Shown here piece by piece: positions 22,628 through 33,471 of a stretch of DNA of 64,000 nt. Positions within the stretch are counted from its first letter, which is position 1. Every line of letters starts with the position of its first letter. The DNA is taken from the NCBI GenBank assembly GCA_002104935.1, contig MCGT01000024.1, positions 186,001 to 250,000 on the forward strand, read 5' to 3'. The position numbers were made by a program, and so were the translations under genes. Source of the stretch: Hesseltinella vesiculosa. Lineage: Eukaryota; Mucoromycota; Mucoromycetes; Mucorales; Cunninghamellaceae. Under the pieces are notes generated by a model. That model was not told the origin of the DNA. It did no database searches and saw only the letters and a program-made list of their open reading frames with translations.

Positions 22628-23096
22628 TCAAACGCAGCAAGCATTATACTGAGCTAAACTGTCCTTCTCATAGTGGTAGCTGTGATAGGTGGCCTGTTGA
22701 TATCTCCCGCCCTTGACTAGAAAGAGCATATGAATGACGAAAAAGACCAGCATGAAAAAATAAACGACAGGAATAGAAAAAAATGACAGCGAAATGTCAG
22801 GTAAAGCCCAACCTTCCCTGCTAAAGTCAAGTGTAACTGAAAGGTGAAATGGGTAAAACAATTTCCTTGCTCTAAACCGCAGCAACGTTCTAGAATCTTT
22901 GGTAGGGAGAGCTGGCTGTGTAGCCCATGCAGTCATAGCAGCGTGCAAGTGCGAACCAGATTTCTACCTGCTTCGGTTGACTCCAATTTTGCGCGTATAT
23001 TGTAACAAGGGCTATTAGTATTGTCACTGCACCAGCCAAAAAAAGAAATAAAGTCGAGGCACGTGTCTTCTTGCGCAAAGGGGGTTTCCCAATCAA
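22628..23096 (-). CDS. Possible small membrane protein (tentative)
   Basis: From ATG at 23096 an open frame starts MIGKPPLRKKTRASTLFLFL, a basic N-terminus followed by one clear transmembrane helix (to about residue 36). It ends after about 68 residues. A second open segment on the same strand (about 22830-22628) has another strong hydrophobic helix (SIPVVYFFMLVFFVIHMLFL) and a Tyr/His-rich tail. The two could be exons of one two-helix protein, but no good donor/acceptor pair was found. It converges on the gene at 21476-22622, leaving 5 bp between stops. No family recognised. Confidence 0.3.
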
Positions 23097-24906
23097 ACAT
23101 CAATCCCCGGTTGACCGAGATGATCACTTGTCAAAAAAGAAAATATCCTTTTGCCCAAAATGGGCGAGATCACGTGGTTGCGAGCCAACGGTATTGCCTG
23201 CGGGACAAGGTCACACAAGCGTGATCGAGGCAAGAGAGCTGGCGTCAAAAAAAAAAAAAAAAAAAAAAAAAAAGGTCCGAGAGGCTCAGGTATGAAGACA
23301 TGACAAGTGTGTTTTTTCGCCTTGGACATTCGTGAACATTCTTGGTAAGTTGTAGAACGGGGACTGGCTGACTCAAAGTCCACTCATTTTGCACTTTGAA
23401 AGGGAAGCACTAAAAGTACTCACGGTCCCAAATTTTTCCCAGAAGCTAGTCAGGCATTATGTGTTACACAGCCGTTTTTTGCCCATTTATTCTCGAGAGC
23501 GCTTTAGCAGCTTTTTCCCTTCTCCAGTGGGCGGACCGGGTCAGCAAAACTTACTTTTTTTTTTAAAAAAAAAACCTTCATTTTGAGCAAGAAGCCAGCC
23601 GCCCAGATCCAGGCTCATCGGCGAACGTTGTGTGTTTTGGCATGGCTATTCATAACCAAACAAGGTCTAGATGCTCGGGCCTGGCTGTTAGCTTTGGCTC
23701 TAAACAACAATACCTCTGTTAACAAGCGATGGATCGAAGCTGGTCGGCCTGCTAGCCCCAGCCAAATTTCTCACCAAAATGCTTGCTGATCCGACGGCTA
23801 CGAAAATTTTCATGAACCAAGTGTTTCATATGCAATGGTTATGGCAAAAATTACGGACCTATCAGGTAACTTGACAACTTGGATATACTGCAAAAAGTAA
23901 CAATGCCCGTGAAAATAACTCCGACCTGGGTGATGCTATTGATTGAGATGGCAGGGTGCTGAAGTGATATGGGTTAGGGGGTGTATACATGGGCGTGTAC
24001 ATGGTTGATACCTGGGTTTTTACGAGCTTCTGACAAAATAATCTTGCAGAGACATTAAGCAGTGAATACTCGTAGGAGGTGACCAGGAAACAAATAAATC
24101 TTGTCTGACAGGTAAAAAAAAAAAATAGTGAGCTGGCTAGAGATCTTGAAGGGAGGCGCACGCAGTGCTCTATCTTGTCAGTATTTTTTACTTGGCCCTT
24201 CAAAGCGGGGAAAATCTAGCGCTTGGAGGTATGTCTCAGCTATCTGAAGTTGTTTACCGTTTGTCACGACGACCATTTCTCAGCTTGCTTTTGGAGGTCA
24301 TTTCTCCAGACGGTGTTTGAAATAGGCGGATTGCGAAATAAGGAAGGGGACTGGAAAATTTGCCAGGATGGGTAGGTCAAGAAGCTGAATAGAGTGCAGG
24401 CTGAGAAGGGGGTGCCTGGCAATGTGGGGGGGGGGAAGTATTCATGTTTTTACAGGACCCTGTCACAGGTACTGTAAATTCTCGGGGCTGCAGATTGTGC
24501 GGATGACCAGGGGACTATGAAAACAAGTCGAAGAAGAGTAGGTTGCATAAGAAACATTTGTTCATTGTCTCCTTTTTTTTTTAGTAGTTACACTTTTGTG
24601 GCATTGGGAGGCAACTGGGTAATTGAATATGTATGCAGGCTCCGACGATAATTTTTGGAGAGACTGGGATCCAGTTTGGCCCTCGAGCACAGCTGTAGCT
24701 GAGTCAAAGTGTGACTTTGTTTGATTCGTGCTGAAGCTGACGCTTGTCAAGGCGATATAGCAACTGGACGAGAGAGGGTTGCCATGTCAATGATTGTTCT
24801 CCTTCCCTTTGACGCAATAATCAAATGATATATTTTACTTTGACTTCAAACAAAAAAACAGGTTTAATAATACAAACAAGCATAAAAAAATAATAGAAAG
24901 GGCAAA
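23097..24906. other. Gene-poor stretch with a possible decayed exon
   Basis: Two overlapping plus-strand frames at 23583-23789 and 23740-23873 look protein-like. The second reads KLVGLLAPAKFLTKMLADPT and ends at a good donor (CAG followed by GTAACT, 23874). They may be one ancestral exon split by a frameshift. There is a 28-base poly-A run at 23247-23274. The rest holds nothing I recognise; the 3' side should contain the terminator of the Lrg1-like gene. Confidence 0.35.
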
Positions 24907-27900
24907 TCATGGATACATTGACGTGGACCGAATGGAGGCAGCATCGTTATGGGACAGAGCGTGGGCTGATCCAGAAACATGGTACAGGGGCTGCTGCGAC
25001 TGAGAGGTGGGGGAGGGCAGCATGCCATTATTCAGAGCAGCGCTGGAAAGGCTGGAATGGCGGGTGGTGGCGTGCTGAGCTGAATTGTAATCCGAGGATG
25101 GATGGTGGTTTGAATAGGGTAGGTACTGCTGCTGAGCGTAGATGGATGTGGTGGAAGGGTTGGCGGGGTGGTGTTGGTACATGGAGGTGGAAGGAAGCTG
25201 GGCAACAGGGGGTGGAGGAGCTTGTCGAGGCACTTGCTGAGTTTGGTGGTATTGGTGTTGATCCATGGGGGTGGTATGGATGTGCAAGTCTTGCTTGGCC
25301 GGGTTGGTATTGAGGGCCGGGTTGCTGGCCTTCTTCTTCATCATCATCTCGACCTTTTTCAAAAAATCCTTGCTCGTCATGTCACCTTTATGCTCCTGAA
25401 GCTGGCTGTCCTGCAAAAAGACTTCGAGATCTTCGGGCACCAAGGAGAATTCTTCATATGAGTCCAGCAGCATTTGCACTGTCTTGATGGCGAGCATGGA
25501 TTCATCTTTGACGGGGTCTTTGGAGGTGCTGCACAGAACATTGGGGGCAATGACGCGGGCCAAGTTGGGGATGTCCATACGGCTGCCGACGTCCGTTGTC
25601 ACATGCGAGAAGAGGGCCACCCAGCGGAAAAACAAGAACAGGACTTCCATGGTATCGCGGTTGCATCGAGGCATCATGCAGCAGGCCAGATGAAGCACGC
25701 GTTTTTGCGCTTCGGCATCAGGCAGGCCTGAAAAAGAAAATAAAAAGGAGCAAGTGTGAGCTTCGCTCAATGGTTTTCGTCTTTTTTTTTTTTTCCGGCT
25801 TACGCTGGGCACAGATAAACAGCTTGTGCAGGCGGTATGTTAGCAGGGGATCGGGCAGTTCACGAAGCCATTTCTTAAGCAAGGCGGCAATTTGCACACC
25901 GTTTTCGCCATAGAGATCCACATCAGTAGGGTTTTTGTCCAGCTGCTCAGACACCTGCTTCAACCGGCGGATGTTGCCGTTCTTCCGGAAGATGCCCTCT
26001 ACCGACATGTCTGGATGCGGTGAAAAAAGGTAAATACAAAGAGATCGCTAAGGTATGCAGTTTTGCCTGTACCTTTCTGGCGCATGGCTGTAATGGCATC
26101 ATCGACAAAGCCTGCAATGCGGATGGGTGAGGCACCAGCACCGAGGTTGGATTCAACACCCGTTTTCTCCGTCAGGACTTCCAGAGGGACACCAAACGTG
26201 CCGTCTTCTTTGAATTTGCGGTGGCCAGTGGGTTTCTTGAAAGGTGTAAAGAACTTGCCCCAGATGGAGGCTTTTTTGAGTTGGATCAATTGCAAGAGCT
26301 CGGCTTGGGTGAAGAATTCGGACACGTAGGGTTCAAGTTGTACGACGGCCACGTGGCGCATGATCATGTGTTGCAGAGCGGAGAGCTCGGATAAGAACAC
26401 GCGTGGTTTGCCAGTGGTGGCACTGACAGTGCATTTCGACACCATACCGGTGCCAGGCACAAACGGAGAATTTGGATCGGCCAGCGGCTGTTTGATATAT
26501 TGCTTGTGCACCAAGGGGATATCATCCAGGCCGACACTGACACGGTTATTGATCTTCTTGGTGGGTGTGGTGGATGGCTGTTGGTGGAGCGGCTGTTGGG
26601 AAGGAGGCCGGTCGTTGGAGGCCGGGAGGTCGGGCAGGGACTTGGCATCCTTGCGGCTGTCGACGTGGCGGATCAGGCTGTCAAGACGGGTGGGGGCCTG
26701 GCGGTTGAGCAAGGTGGGCCGGGCGGTATCGTCATCTTCCTCTTCATCGAGATCATCCAAGGGCTGAGAGCTGAGTTGGTTGACATTGCCGAGAATGGTA
26801 TTGCGTTTGGCAGATTTAAAGGAGCGCGACATTTTTCGATCCAGCTTGACCGTCTGTTTGACGTCGGTGATATGGATCGGGTATTCCATGGTGCCACTGG
26901 TGACCTGCATCTGCTTGTCCAACACCTCGTCTTCCCGTGGAGCTACGGCATCTCGGATGTTGCTCTTGATTTTGTTGGAGTTTGCAACATTCGACAGCTG
27001 TTGATCTGAAAGAGACAAGCGGATGAGTCCTGAGGGTTCGCTTTGTTCTTTAATGCTTGAGGCTTACCATCGACTTGCATAAGATTACACAGGCGGGAGA
27101 GAGCCAGACGGAGTAAAAAGGCAAATTGAGAGAGTCGAGTGATGTAGTGGAAGGGGTAGCTGTTGGCCGGTCGTTGGGAGCAGGCAGTGCAGATGGCGTA
27201 GTTGTGTGTAGAGCTAAAGGTGGCATTTGCAAGGTCATGCTGAAGCGGGCGCTGGCAGCGACGGCACATCAGACAGGGCAGATGCCAACGGAACTCGGCA
27301 TAATTGATGCATTCGTCCTCGACAATATTGTGGCAGTGGTGGCAGACATCCGAGTTGATGTTGGCCTTGAAGAATTTTTGGCTGTCGCGACTGTGGCGCT
27401 CTTTACCAGCAACCTCCATCAATTTGGCGAGCAGGCGAGGAACGGGTTTGGTGCTGTAGCGCTCCAACTCCAAGGCGGCTGACAGGGCAATGCGGATGAG
27501 CGTCTTCAGGTAATGGGCAAGGCCGGTGACCAATGAGAGCAGCTCCTGGGTCATGTTGGGTTTCTTGGGGTCATGATCTTGTGACTTTGACAGCAAGGAA
27601 AAAAAGTTGATGATTTTTTTGCAGAGCATCTTTGCTTCTCGGGTATAGTTGAATTCTACGAGTTACACAGAAAGATTAGAGTTTTCAGTCCACGCTTTTC
27701 CCTCCGTTTCCTCCTCCTTACCTTTCAAGCCATGTTCTAATTGAAGTTGGGCAAGATCATCGATCCCAGTAAAGAGAGCTTCCACGTGCACCAAGAACCT
27801 TTCTGACAAGCAAATACCTTCTAAATAAGCTCCATTGGAGACGTGCAATAACATTTCCGAAATACACATGGCCGACGATTCTATAAAAGGGAGGCAACAT

Positions 27901-28913
27901 GATGGGTGTTAAATGAAATATAAAAAAACCTGCTGCCATTCTTTGGTACACACAGACCCCAATGAACATGCATCATTGAATCGCCGGTTCTTTTTTTTTC
28001 TTTCTCCCACTCTTTTCTTGTTGTTTCTTTACCTTCATAGGCAGACAGCACTTGCCAGATTCTAAAGATTTTGTTCTCCATGTCATGTTGTTGTTCCATC
28101 AATTGAGAGGCATTTTCTGTTGTTTTTTTTAAAAAAAAAATGAGGGTCAGTTCCCAATACGATCCATTGCATGTGTGTCTGTGTTCTTTTTTTTTTTTCT
28201 GTTTTACGATGATCAGGAGCGTGGATGGGTTGCACTTTGACATTCCAAAACTAAAAACGGAAAATAAACAATCATCAATCATAATAAAAAAAAAAGGTCA
28301 GTGGAGGTTCAAAATAAAGGGACTTAATTACCTTGTGAATCATATAGCACTCGGGATGCCAATGTTCGACACAGTTGTTGCGATCGATTTCGACATATTG
28401 CTTGAGGATAGCCATATTACAGCCAGCACACATGACGGCAAATTGCGTTGAATAGTGATAATGACAGTAGACGTGACCTTCGTGTTCGTAGTAAGAATCC
28501 TCTGGGCCAAAAGTGGTAGAGCACACGCTGCACATGAAGTGATCCGTGTGGTATTTCTTGTCCAGTGCAATGATATAAGAGGCAAGTAATGGATCTCCAC
28601 AAGTGCCACAGAGTAAATCCAATCGTCGAAAGTAATCCCGTTCACACAACGGCAATGTCTGACCTTCGGGTGCTTCGTAAGGGAAGAATTTCGCTGCTAC
28701 TGGGGCTTGACAATCCTGTAATAAAATAATAAGGAGCCGGTTTCTATATTTAAGCTACCCAATTACTATATTGGGCGTCTTCCATTTTCATACCAGACAA
28801 GTAAAGCATTCGGGATGAAAGGTGCCACCTAGCGCACGCACGAGCTGTTCACCAAGTTGTAAATGACATCGTGAGCAGACAGGCACCGATTCATTATATT
28901 GAGGGGTTGACAT
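24907..28913 (-). CDS. LRG1: LIM-domain RhoGAP, Lrg1-like
   Basis: Cytoplasmic Rho1-type GTPase-activating protein acting in cell-wall integrity and polarised growth (family knowledge from yeast Lrg1). It has 1112 aa in nine exons: 28913-28794, 28715-28332, 28250-28208, 28116-28033, 27880-27722, 27655-27068, 27005-26073, 26010-25804, 25727-24907. Three LIM zinc fingers sit at about residues 12-165 (first pair CSRC and CLDC, second CGTC and CSVC, third CAGC) and a fourth at about 368-420 (CHHC, CRRC). The RhoGAP domain starts near residue 730 (FGVPLEVL), with the catalytic arginine finger in GIFRKNG (about residue 779). The tail is Gln/Pro/Ser-rich. Exon 3 is only 43 nt (FWNVKVQPIHAPDH) but is required to keep frame. 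Confidence 0.93.
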
Positions 28914-29241
28914 TAGACAATATTAGGATGAAGTGGGAAATGAAAGAGAGTGGCAAAAAAAAAAAAAAAAAAAAACGTGTGTACCTTTTTTTTTCCCAAA
29001 AAATTAAGGTGTGTGCGTGGGGGAAGAACGTGCTAAAAGATGGAGGGAATGGAATGGGATACAAGATCAAGAGTTGTTCAATACAATTTATTGCCGTAGC
29101 AAAGGGATGACGATCAATTAGGGTAGAAGATTATGGGTGGTATAAAGTAAGAAAGGAAGATGAAGTTGCAAAAGAAACAAAAAAATGAAAGGAGACGAAA
29201 AAAAAAATGGAGAGCCACTGGGCGGCGTTTTAACTTTTTTT
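28914..29241. other. Spacer between AcpS stop and Lrg1-like start
   Basis: 328 bp, should hold the Lrg1-like promoter and AcpS 3' end. Contains a 19-base poly-A run (28955-28974). No motif stands out. Confidence 0.5.
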
Positions 29242-29772
29242 CTAGCTCTCCAAAATCACCATGGCTGTTGTGTATTCTCCATCATGCGACAAGCTTAAAT
29301 GAGAATGCATGATGCCATACTCGGTACCATTCATGATTGATAACATTGGTTTACCTGTAAGATAAGATGTTTTATAAAGATGAGATTGATTGGCAAACAG
29401 GACAGAGCGACTCCCGTCTTTTTTTTTTTTTTTTTTTTTTTTTTACCTCGGTCTTTCCAAACTGTCACGTCTTTCCACACGAGCTTATGCCGCGGATAGA
29501 GGGCTTTATACACTGCCTCCTTGACGCACCACCTGAGAATCAATCGTTAGTTTGAGAGTATTAAAGGAACGTCTTTTAAATTTCATTTACCTTGAAACAA
29601 GATATTGAAGCTGATCATTATCTTGGCAGGCAGATCTTGGAAACTTTTCGTAAAATTCGACATGTTCTTGCTGACTGAGGATCCTTTTGGCAAATCGTTC
29701 TCGACCACGCCTAGACACTAGTTGGACGATGCGAGGCACATGAACTATATCAATCCCAATGCCCAAGATCAT
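29242..29772 (-). CDS. Holo-[acyl-carrier-protein] synthase (4'-phosphopantetheinyl transferase, AcpS family)
   Basis: Transfers 4'-phosphopantetheine from CoA to a carrier-protein serine; fungal stand-alone AcpS proteins (PPT2 type) serve mitochondrial fatty-acid synthesis. Three exons (29772-29591, 29532-29447, 29354-29242) give 126 aa, the usual AcpS length. Visible motifs are the Mg-binding N-terminus ILGIGIDIVHVPR (Asp8), the second signature WCVKEAVYKAL, and the C-terminal strand LSLSHDGEYTTAMVI. The second intron begins with GT followed by a poly-A run of about 28 bases. No obvious cleavable mitochondrial presequence is seen. It is divergent from the thioesterase, with 235 bp between start codons. 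Confidence 0.93.
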
Positions 29773-30007
29773 TCAATTGTAAAAAAAAAGACGAAATGAA
29801 AAAGGTATTTTTATTTTCACCAGCATTTGACATCGGACCAATCAGGTTATCCACATGCCCAGCATTGGTGTGGGGCATTTTTTTTCAATTGTGCTGACAC
29901 AATAGAAAAAAATGAAACGGGCAAACCTATTTTCCCTTTTTATTTTAAGAGACATTTTCATACTCTCTTTCTTTTGCATTCTCCATTCGCTGCGTATTAA
30001 CATCACC
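29773..30007. promoter_or_regulatory. Shared divergent promoter region, AcpS and thioesterase
   Basis: 235 bp between two opposite start codons, AT-rich with two poly-A/T runs. No TATA box; likely a bidirectional promoter by position. Confidence 0.5.
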
Positions 30008-31261
30008 ATGCCCAAATCTATCTTCCCTTCAGTCATATCGTTCTCCAACCAGCAGCAGCCTGAAAAAATCGATCCTACGAGCGAAGAAGATTTTGGAGTC
30101 CAAATTGCTCGGGCTGTTGATGTTCAGGAACTTGACACCAACTTGTACATGTCCAAGGAGCTTTGGCTTCCTATCGGTGCTCGAGGTGCCTTTGGTGGTC
30201 AGGTAAAAAGGACAGGCGAATTGGCCATTAGAAACTCACGGCCCCTCTTTTTTTAGATCGTCGCTCAGGCCTTGCACGCAGCCTTCAACACCGTTGGCAA
30301 AACGTTTTTTTGTCATGTAAGCCAGGGTTAACAAGTAGAGTTGTGTGCTGACAGGTTATTTAGTCATTGCATAGCTACTTTATCTTGCCAGGCGATGTAT
30401 CTGTGCCAGTGCTGTACGAGGTGACACCTCTGCGGGACGGTCGATCCTTTGCCACTCGATTTGTACGAGCCAAGCAGCGCGGCAAGGCCATCTTTGTCCT
30501 GAGCTGCAGCTTCACCAAAGAATACACGGATCCCTCGATTGACCATCAAAGCATCATGCCCAAGGTGCCAGCGCCTGACTCCCTGCCTTCGTAAGTGATC
30601 CTGCACAACTTTCTGAGCTGGCTGTCTCACATTGCCTCCTCGTATTTCTTTTAGTTACACGGATATCGTACGTCAACAATTAGAAAACAATAACTTGTCG
30701 GCCAAGTACCGGGATTACTTGCAAAAACGGCTGGAAGAAGAAAGCCCGATCGATTACCGCGAAGTGGACCCCGAAGATATCCACGACGAGAACGATGCTT
30801 GGTTCACCACCGGCCAAAAAGGTGACCGCCGGGCTCGTTGGTGCTTGACCAGAGGCAAGCTTGGCGACGACCCTCGATTGCATGCCTTGATCATTGCGTA
30901 TCTGAGCGACAGTGGGTTCATCATGACCGCGGCGCTGGCCGGTGGTGCCAAGCGACGGGGCGTAGGCATGATGGCCTCACTCGACCACTCCATCTTCTTC
31001 CACAAGCCTGCCCGAGCCGACGAATGGTGTGATTATTGATAAATTCGAAATGCTCCTGCTCACTAACGTGTTCCTCTCCTTAGGCTGCTTTACGACATGC
31101 AAAGTCCCCGTAGTGGCGATGGCCGAGGCATGGCGTTTGGCCGCATCTACACTAAAGACGGCATGTTGGCCGTCACCACCGTTCAAGAAGGCTTGATCCG
31201 CTTGACCAAGGCCGAACAGGATCGTGTGCGACAAGAACGCGAAGAAAAATCAAAACTCTAG
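30008..31261 (+). CDS. Peroxisomal acyl-CoA thioesterase II (TesB/ACOT8 family)
   Basis: Hydrolyses acyl-CoA to free fatty acid and CoA, probably in peroxisomes. Five exons (30008-30202, 30257-30316, 30364-30590, 30655-31026, 31084-31261) give 343 aa. It is a double-hotdog enzyme. The N-terminal hotdog carries GGQIVAQALHA and SLHSYFILPGD; the C-terminal hotdog has the catalytic set expected for TesB: Asp in ASLDHSIFFH, Ser/Thr near YLSDSGF, Gln in VQEGLIR. The last four residues are KSKL, so it ends in a textbook type-1 peroxisomal targeting signal (SKL). Adjacent AcpS and D-lactate dehydrogenase are also organelle metabolism genes, though no operon-like link is implied. Confidence 0.95.
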
Positions 31262-31439
31262 AGACACCTGTACCATTATTAAAACCTGTCGCTCCTCTAA
31301 TGTCCCAACAAAAAGTTTCACTTCATCCGCGCTTGTGCCACGCTGCTTTTTAGGTTTTTTTTTTTTTTTTTTTTTTTTTTTGAGGAAGGTTTGTAGCGAC
31401 GTTGCTTTCTTTTTCTTCTCGGCTTTCCACAAAGTAGCC

Positions 31440-33353
31440 ATGCTCTCATCAACCATCAGACAATGTACACGACGACAACTTTTGCAGAAGCATGGATACC
31501 GTCAAGTTCACACTTCAGCCTCGGCATCAAGGCTATCGCCCGTGGTTGTTTTGGCCACAGGCCTTGGTCTGGGCTATGCAGGCCATGCCATGTTTCACCA
31601 CAATGGCCCATCGCAGCCCATCCAATCTACACAGACAATTGGCCATGAACCCAGGATGCCCGATCGTTCTACTATCCAAACCGCTTTCCACCGTTTACAA
31701 AAAGTGCTTCCAGCCGAGCATGTCACAGTAGATGAAGAAACCCTGACCAACCACGGCTACTCCAGTAACAGCTACCACAATGAAGGTGCTCCCAACATTG
31801 TTGTCATGCCAGAAACCACCGAGCAAGTGGCTGCCATTGTCAGCATCGCAGATGATCTCTGGTAACCTTCCTCTTCTCAGGAAAAAATCGGGCGGCCCCG
31901 AAATTCATGCGCGCTCTTTTTCATTAGTCTGCCTGTCATCCCTTATTCGGGCGGCACATCGTTGGAAGGTCATTTCTCAGCACCTCAGGGCGGAATCTGC
32001 ATCTCCTTTACCGAGCATATGGATCAAATCGTAGACTTTCATCCTCAAGACATGGATATTGTGGTACAACCGGGCATTCAATGGGAAGACCTCAATGCGA
32101 AACTCAAAGAGCATGGCCTTTTCTTTCCCTTGGATCCAGGACCAGGTAATAACGCCATCGTGATCTCCATGGCGTGGTCTTATTCTCTCTATCGTAGGCG
32201 CTTGCATCGGTGGTATGGTTGGCACTTCTTGCAGCGGAACCAATGCTGTGCGCTACGGCACCATGAAGGAATGGGTGATCAATTTGACTGTGGTGACAGC
32301 GCAAGGCAAAATCATAAAAACGAGACAACGTCCACGGTAATTGAAAACGGCACCCCTCTGAATTACATTCAATAGCAACTAACTCCTTTTCTTCAGCAAA
32401 TCGTCGGCTGGCTATGATTTAACTCGTTTGTTTATTGGCTCGGAAGGCACGCTGGGGATTGTAACAGAGGCGACGCTGAAACTGGCTGTCATTCCCGAAA
32501 AGGTGTCGGGTAAGCAGGAAAAAAAAACAGGAATTTGCAAGAGAAGTGTGTTCATACCATTTTTGAATTAGTGGCTGTTTGCGATTTCCCAACGATTCGG
32601 GATGCTGCGGCTGTGGTGCCAGATCTGGTGCATGCAGGCGTGCAGGTGAATGCAGTGGAATTGCTGGACGACGAAATGATGCGCGCGGTGAACATGGCCA
32701 ACCCTAAACTAGGCCATGCTACCAAGCCTACCTTGTTTTTCAAATTTGCCGGTAGCCCAGTGCAGATCGAACATGAAATCAAGGTGGTGTCCGAGATTGC
32801 CCGTCGTCACCAAGGCGGCCACTTCAAATATGCCCGCAACGAACAAGAACAGCACGATCTTTGGGAAGCACGCAAGATCTGTCTCTGGAGCAGCACGTTG
32901 CTCAAGGACAATGCCAGTGTCTGGACAACCGATGCCGTTGTGCCCGTGTCGCGTCTCCCCGACATGATCGACGAAACCAAGAACGACCTCAAAAACGCAC
33001 AACATGTCAAGGGTAGTATCGTTGGCCATGTTGGCGATGGTAAGCAACGGGGGGAAAAAAGGACCTTTGACTGAGGCTGTTTCATAGGTAATTTCCATGC
33101 ATTCCTACTGTTTGATCAGAGCAAGCCTGAAGAATTTGAAGAGGCCAAGGACATCAATGATCGCCTTGTCAAGCGCGCCATCCGGATGGAAGGATCCATC
33201 ACTGGCGAACATGGGGTCGGAGTGGGCAAGCGAAATTACCTCGTCGATGAACTTGGGCAGGAAACCATTCATACGATGCGCACCATCAAGAATGCTCTGG
33301 ATCCAAAAGGCATTATGAACCCAGGCAAAGTCCTGCCTGATCAAGACGCGTAA
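31440..33353 (+). CDS. DLD1: D-lactate dehydrogenase (cytochrome), mitochondrial
   Basis: FAD enzyme oxidising D-lactate to pyruvate with cytochrome c as acceptor. Six exons (31440-31861, 31928-32145, 32198-32336, 32397-32509, 32572-33039, 33088-33353) give 541 aa. The first about 30 residues are basic and Ser-rich like a mitochondrial presequence, then a hydrophobic helix ([18 protein letters not shown]) suggests inner-membrane anchoring. The FAD-binding domain (about 110-300) shows [30 protein letters not shown] and a [16 protein letters not shown] stretch. The C-terminal FAD-oxidase domain carries GHVGDGNFH and [13 protein letters not shown]. The thioesterase stop lies 178 bp upstream; a 24-base poly-T run separates them. 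All expected motifs are present. Confidence 0.95.
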
Positions 33354-33471
33354 TAAACAATCTTCAAGATACAGCTAGTTTTTTTTTTATTGTGATAGAG
33401 CGGGGTGGAGAAGGGGGGGGGGATACTTAATAGGAAGGGTATCAAATAAAAATGAGATATAAGACATGCAC

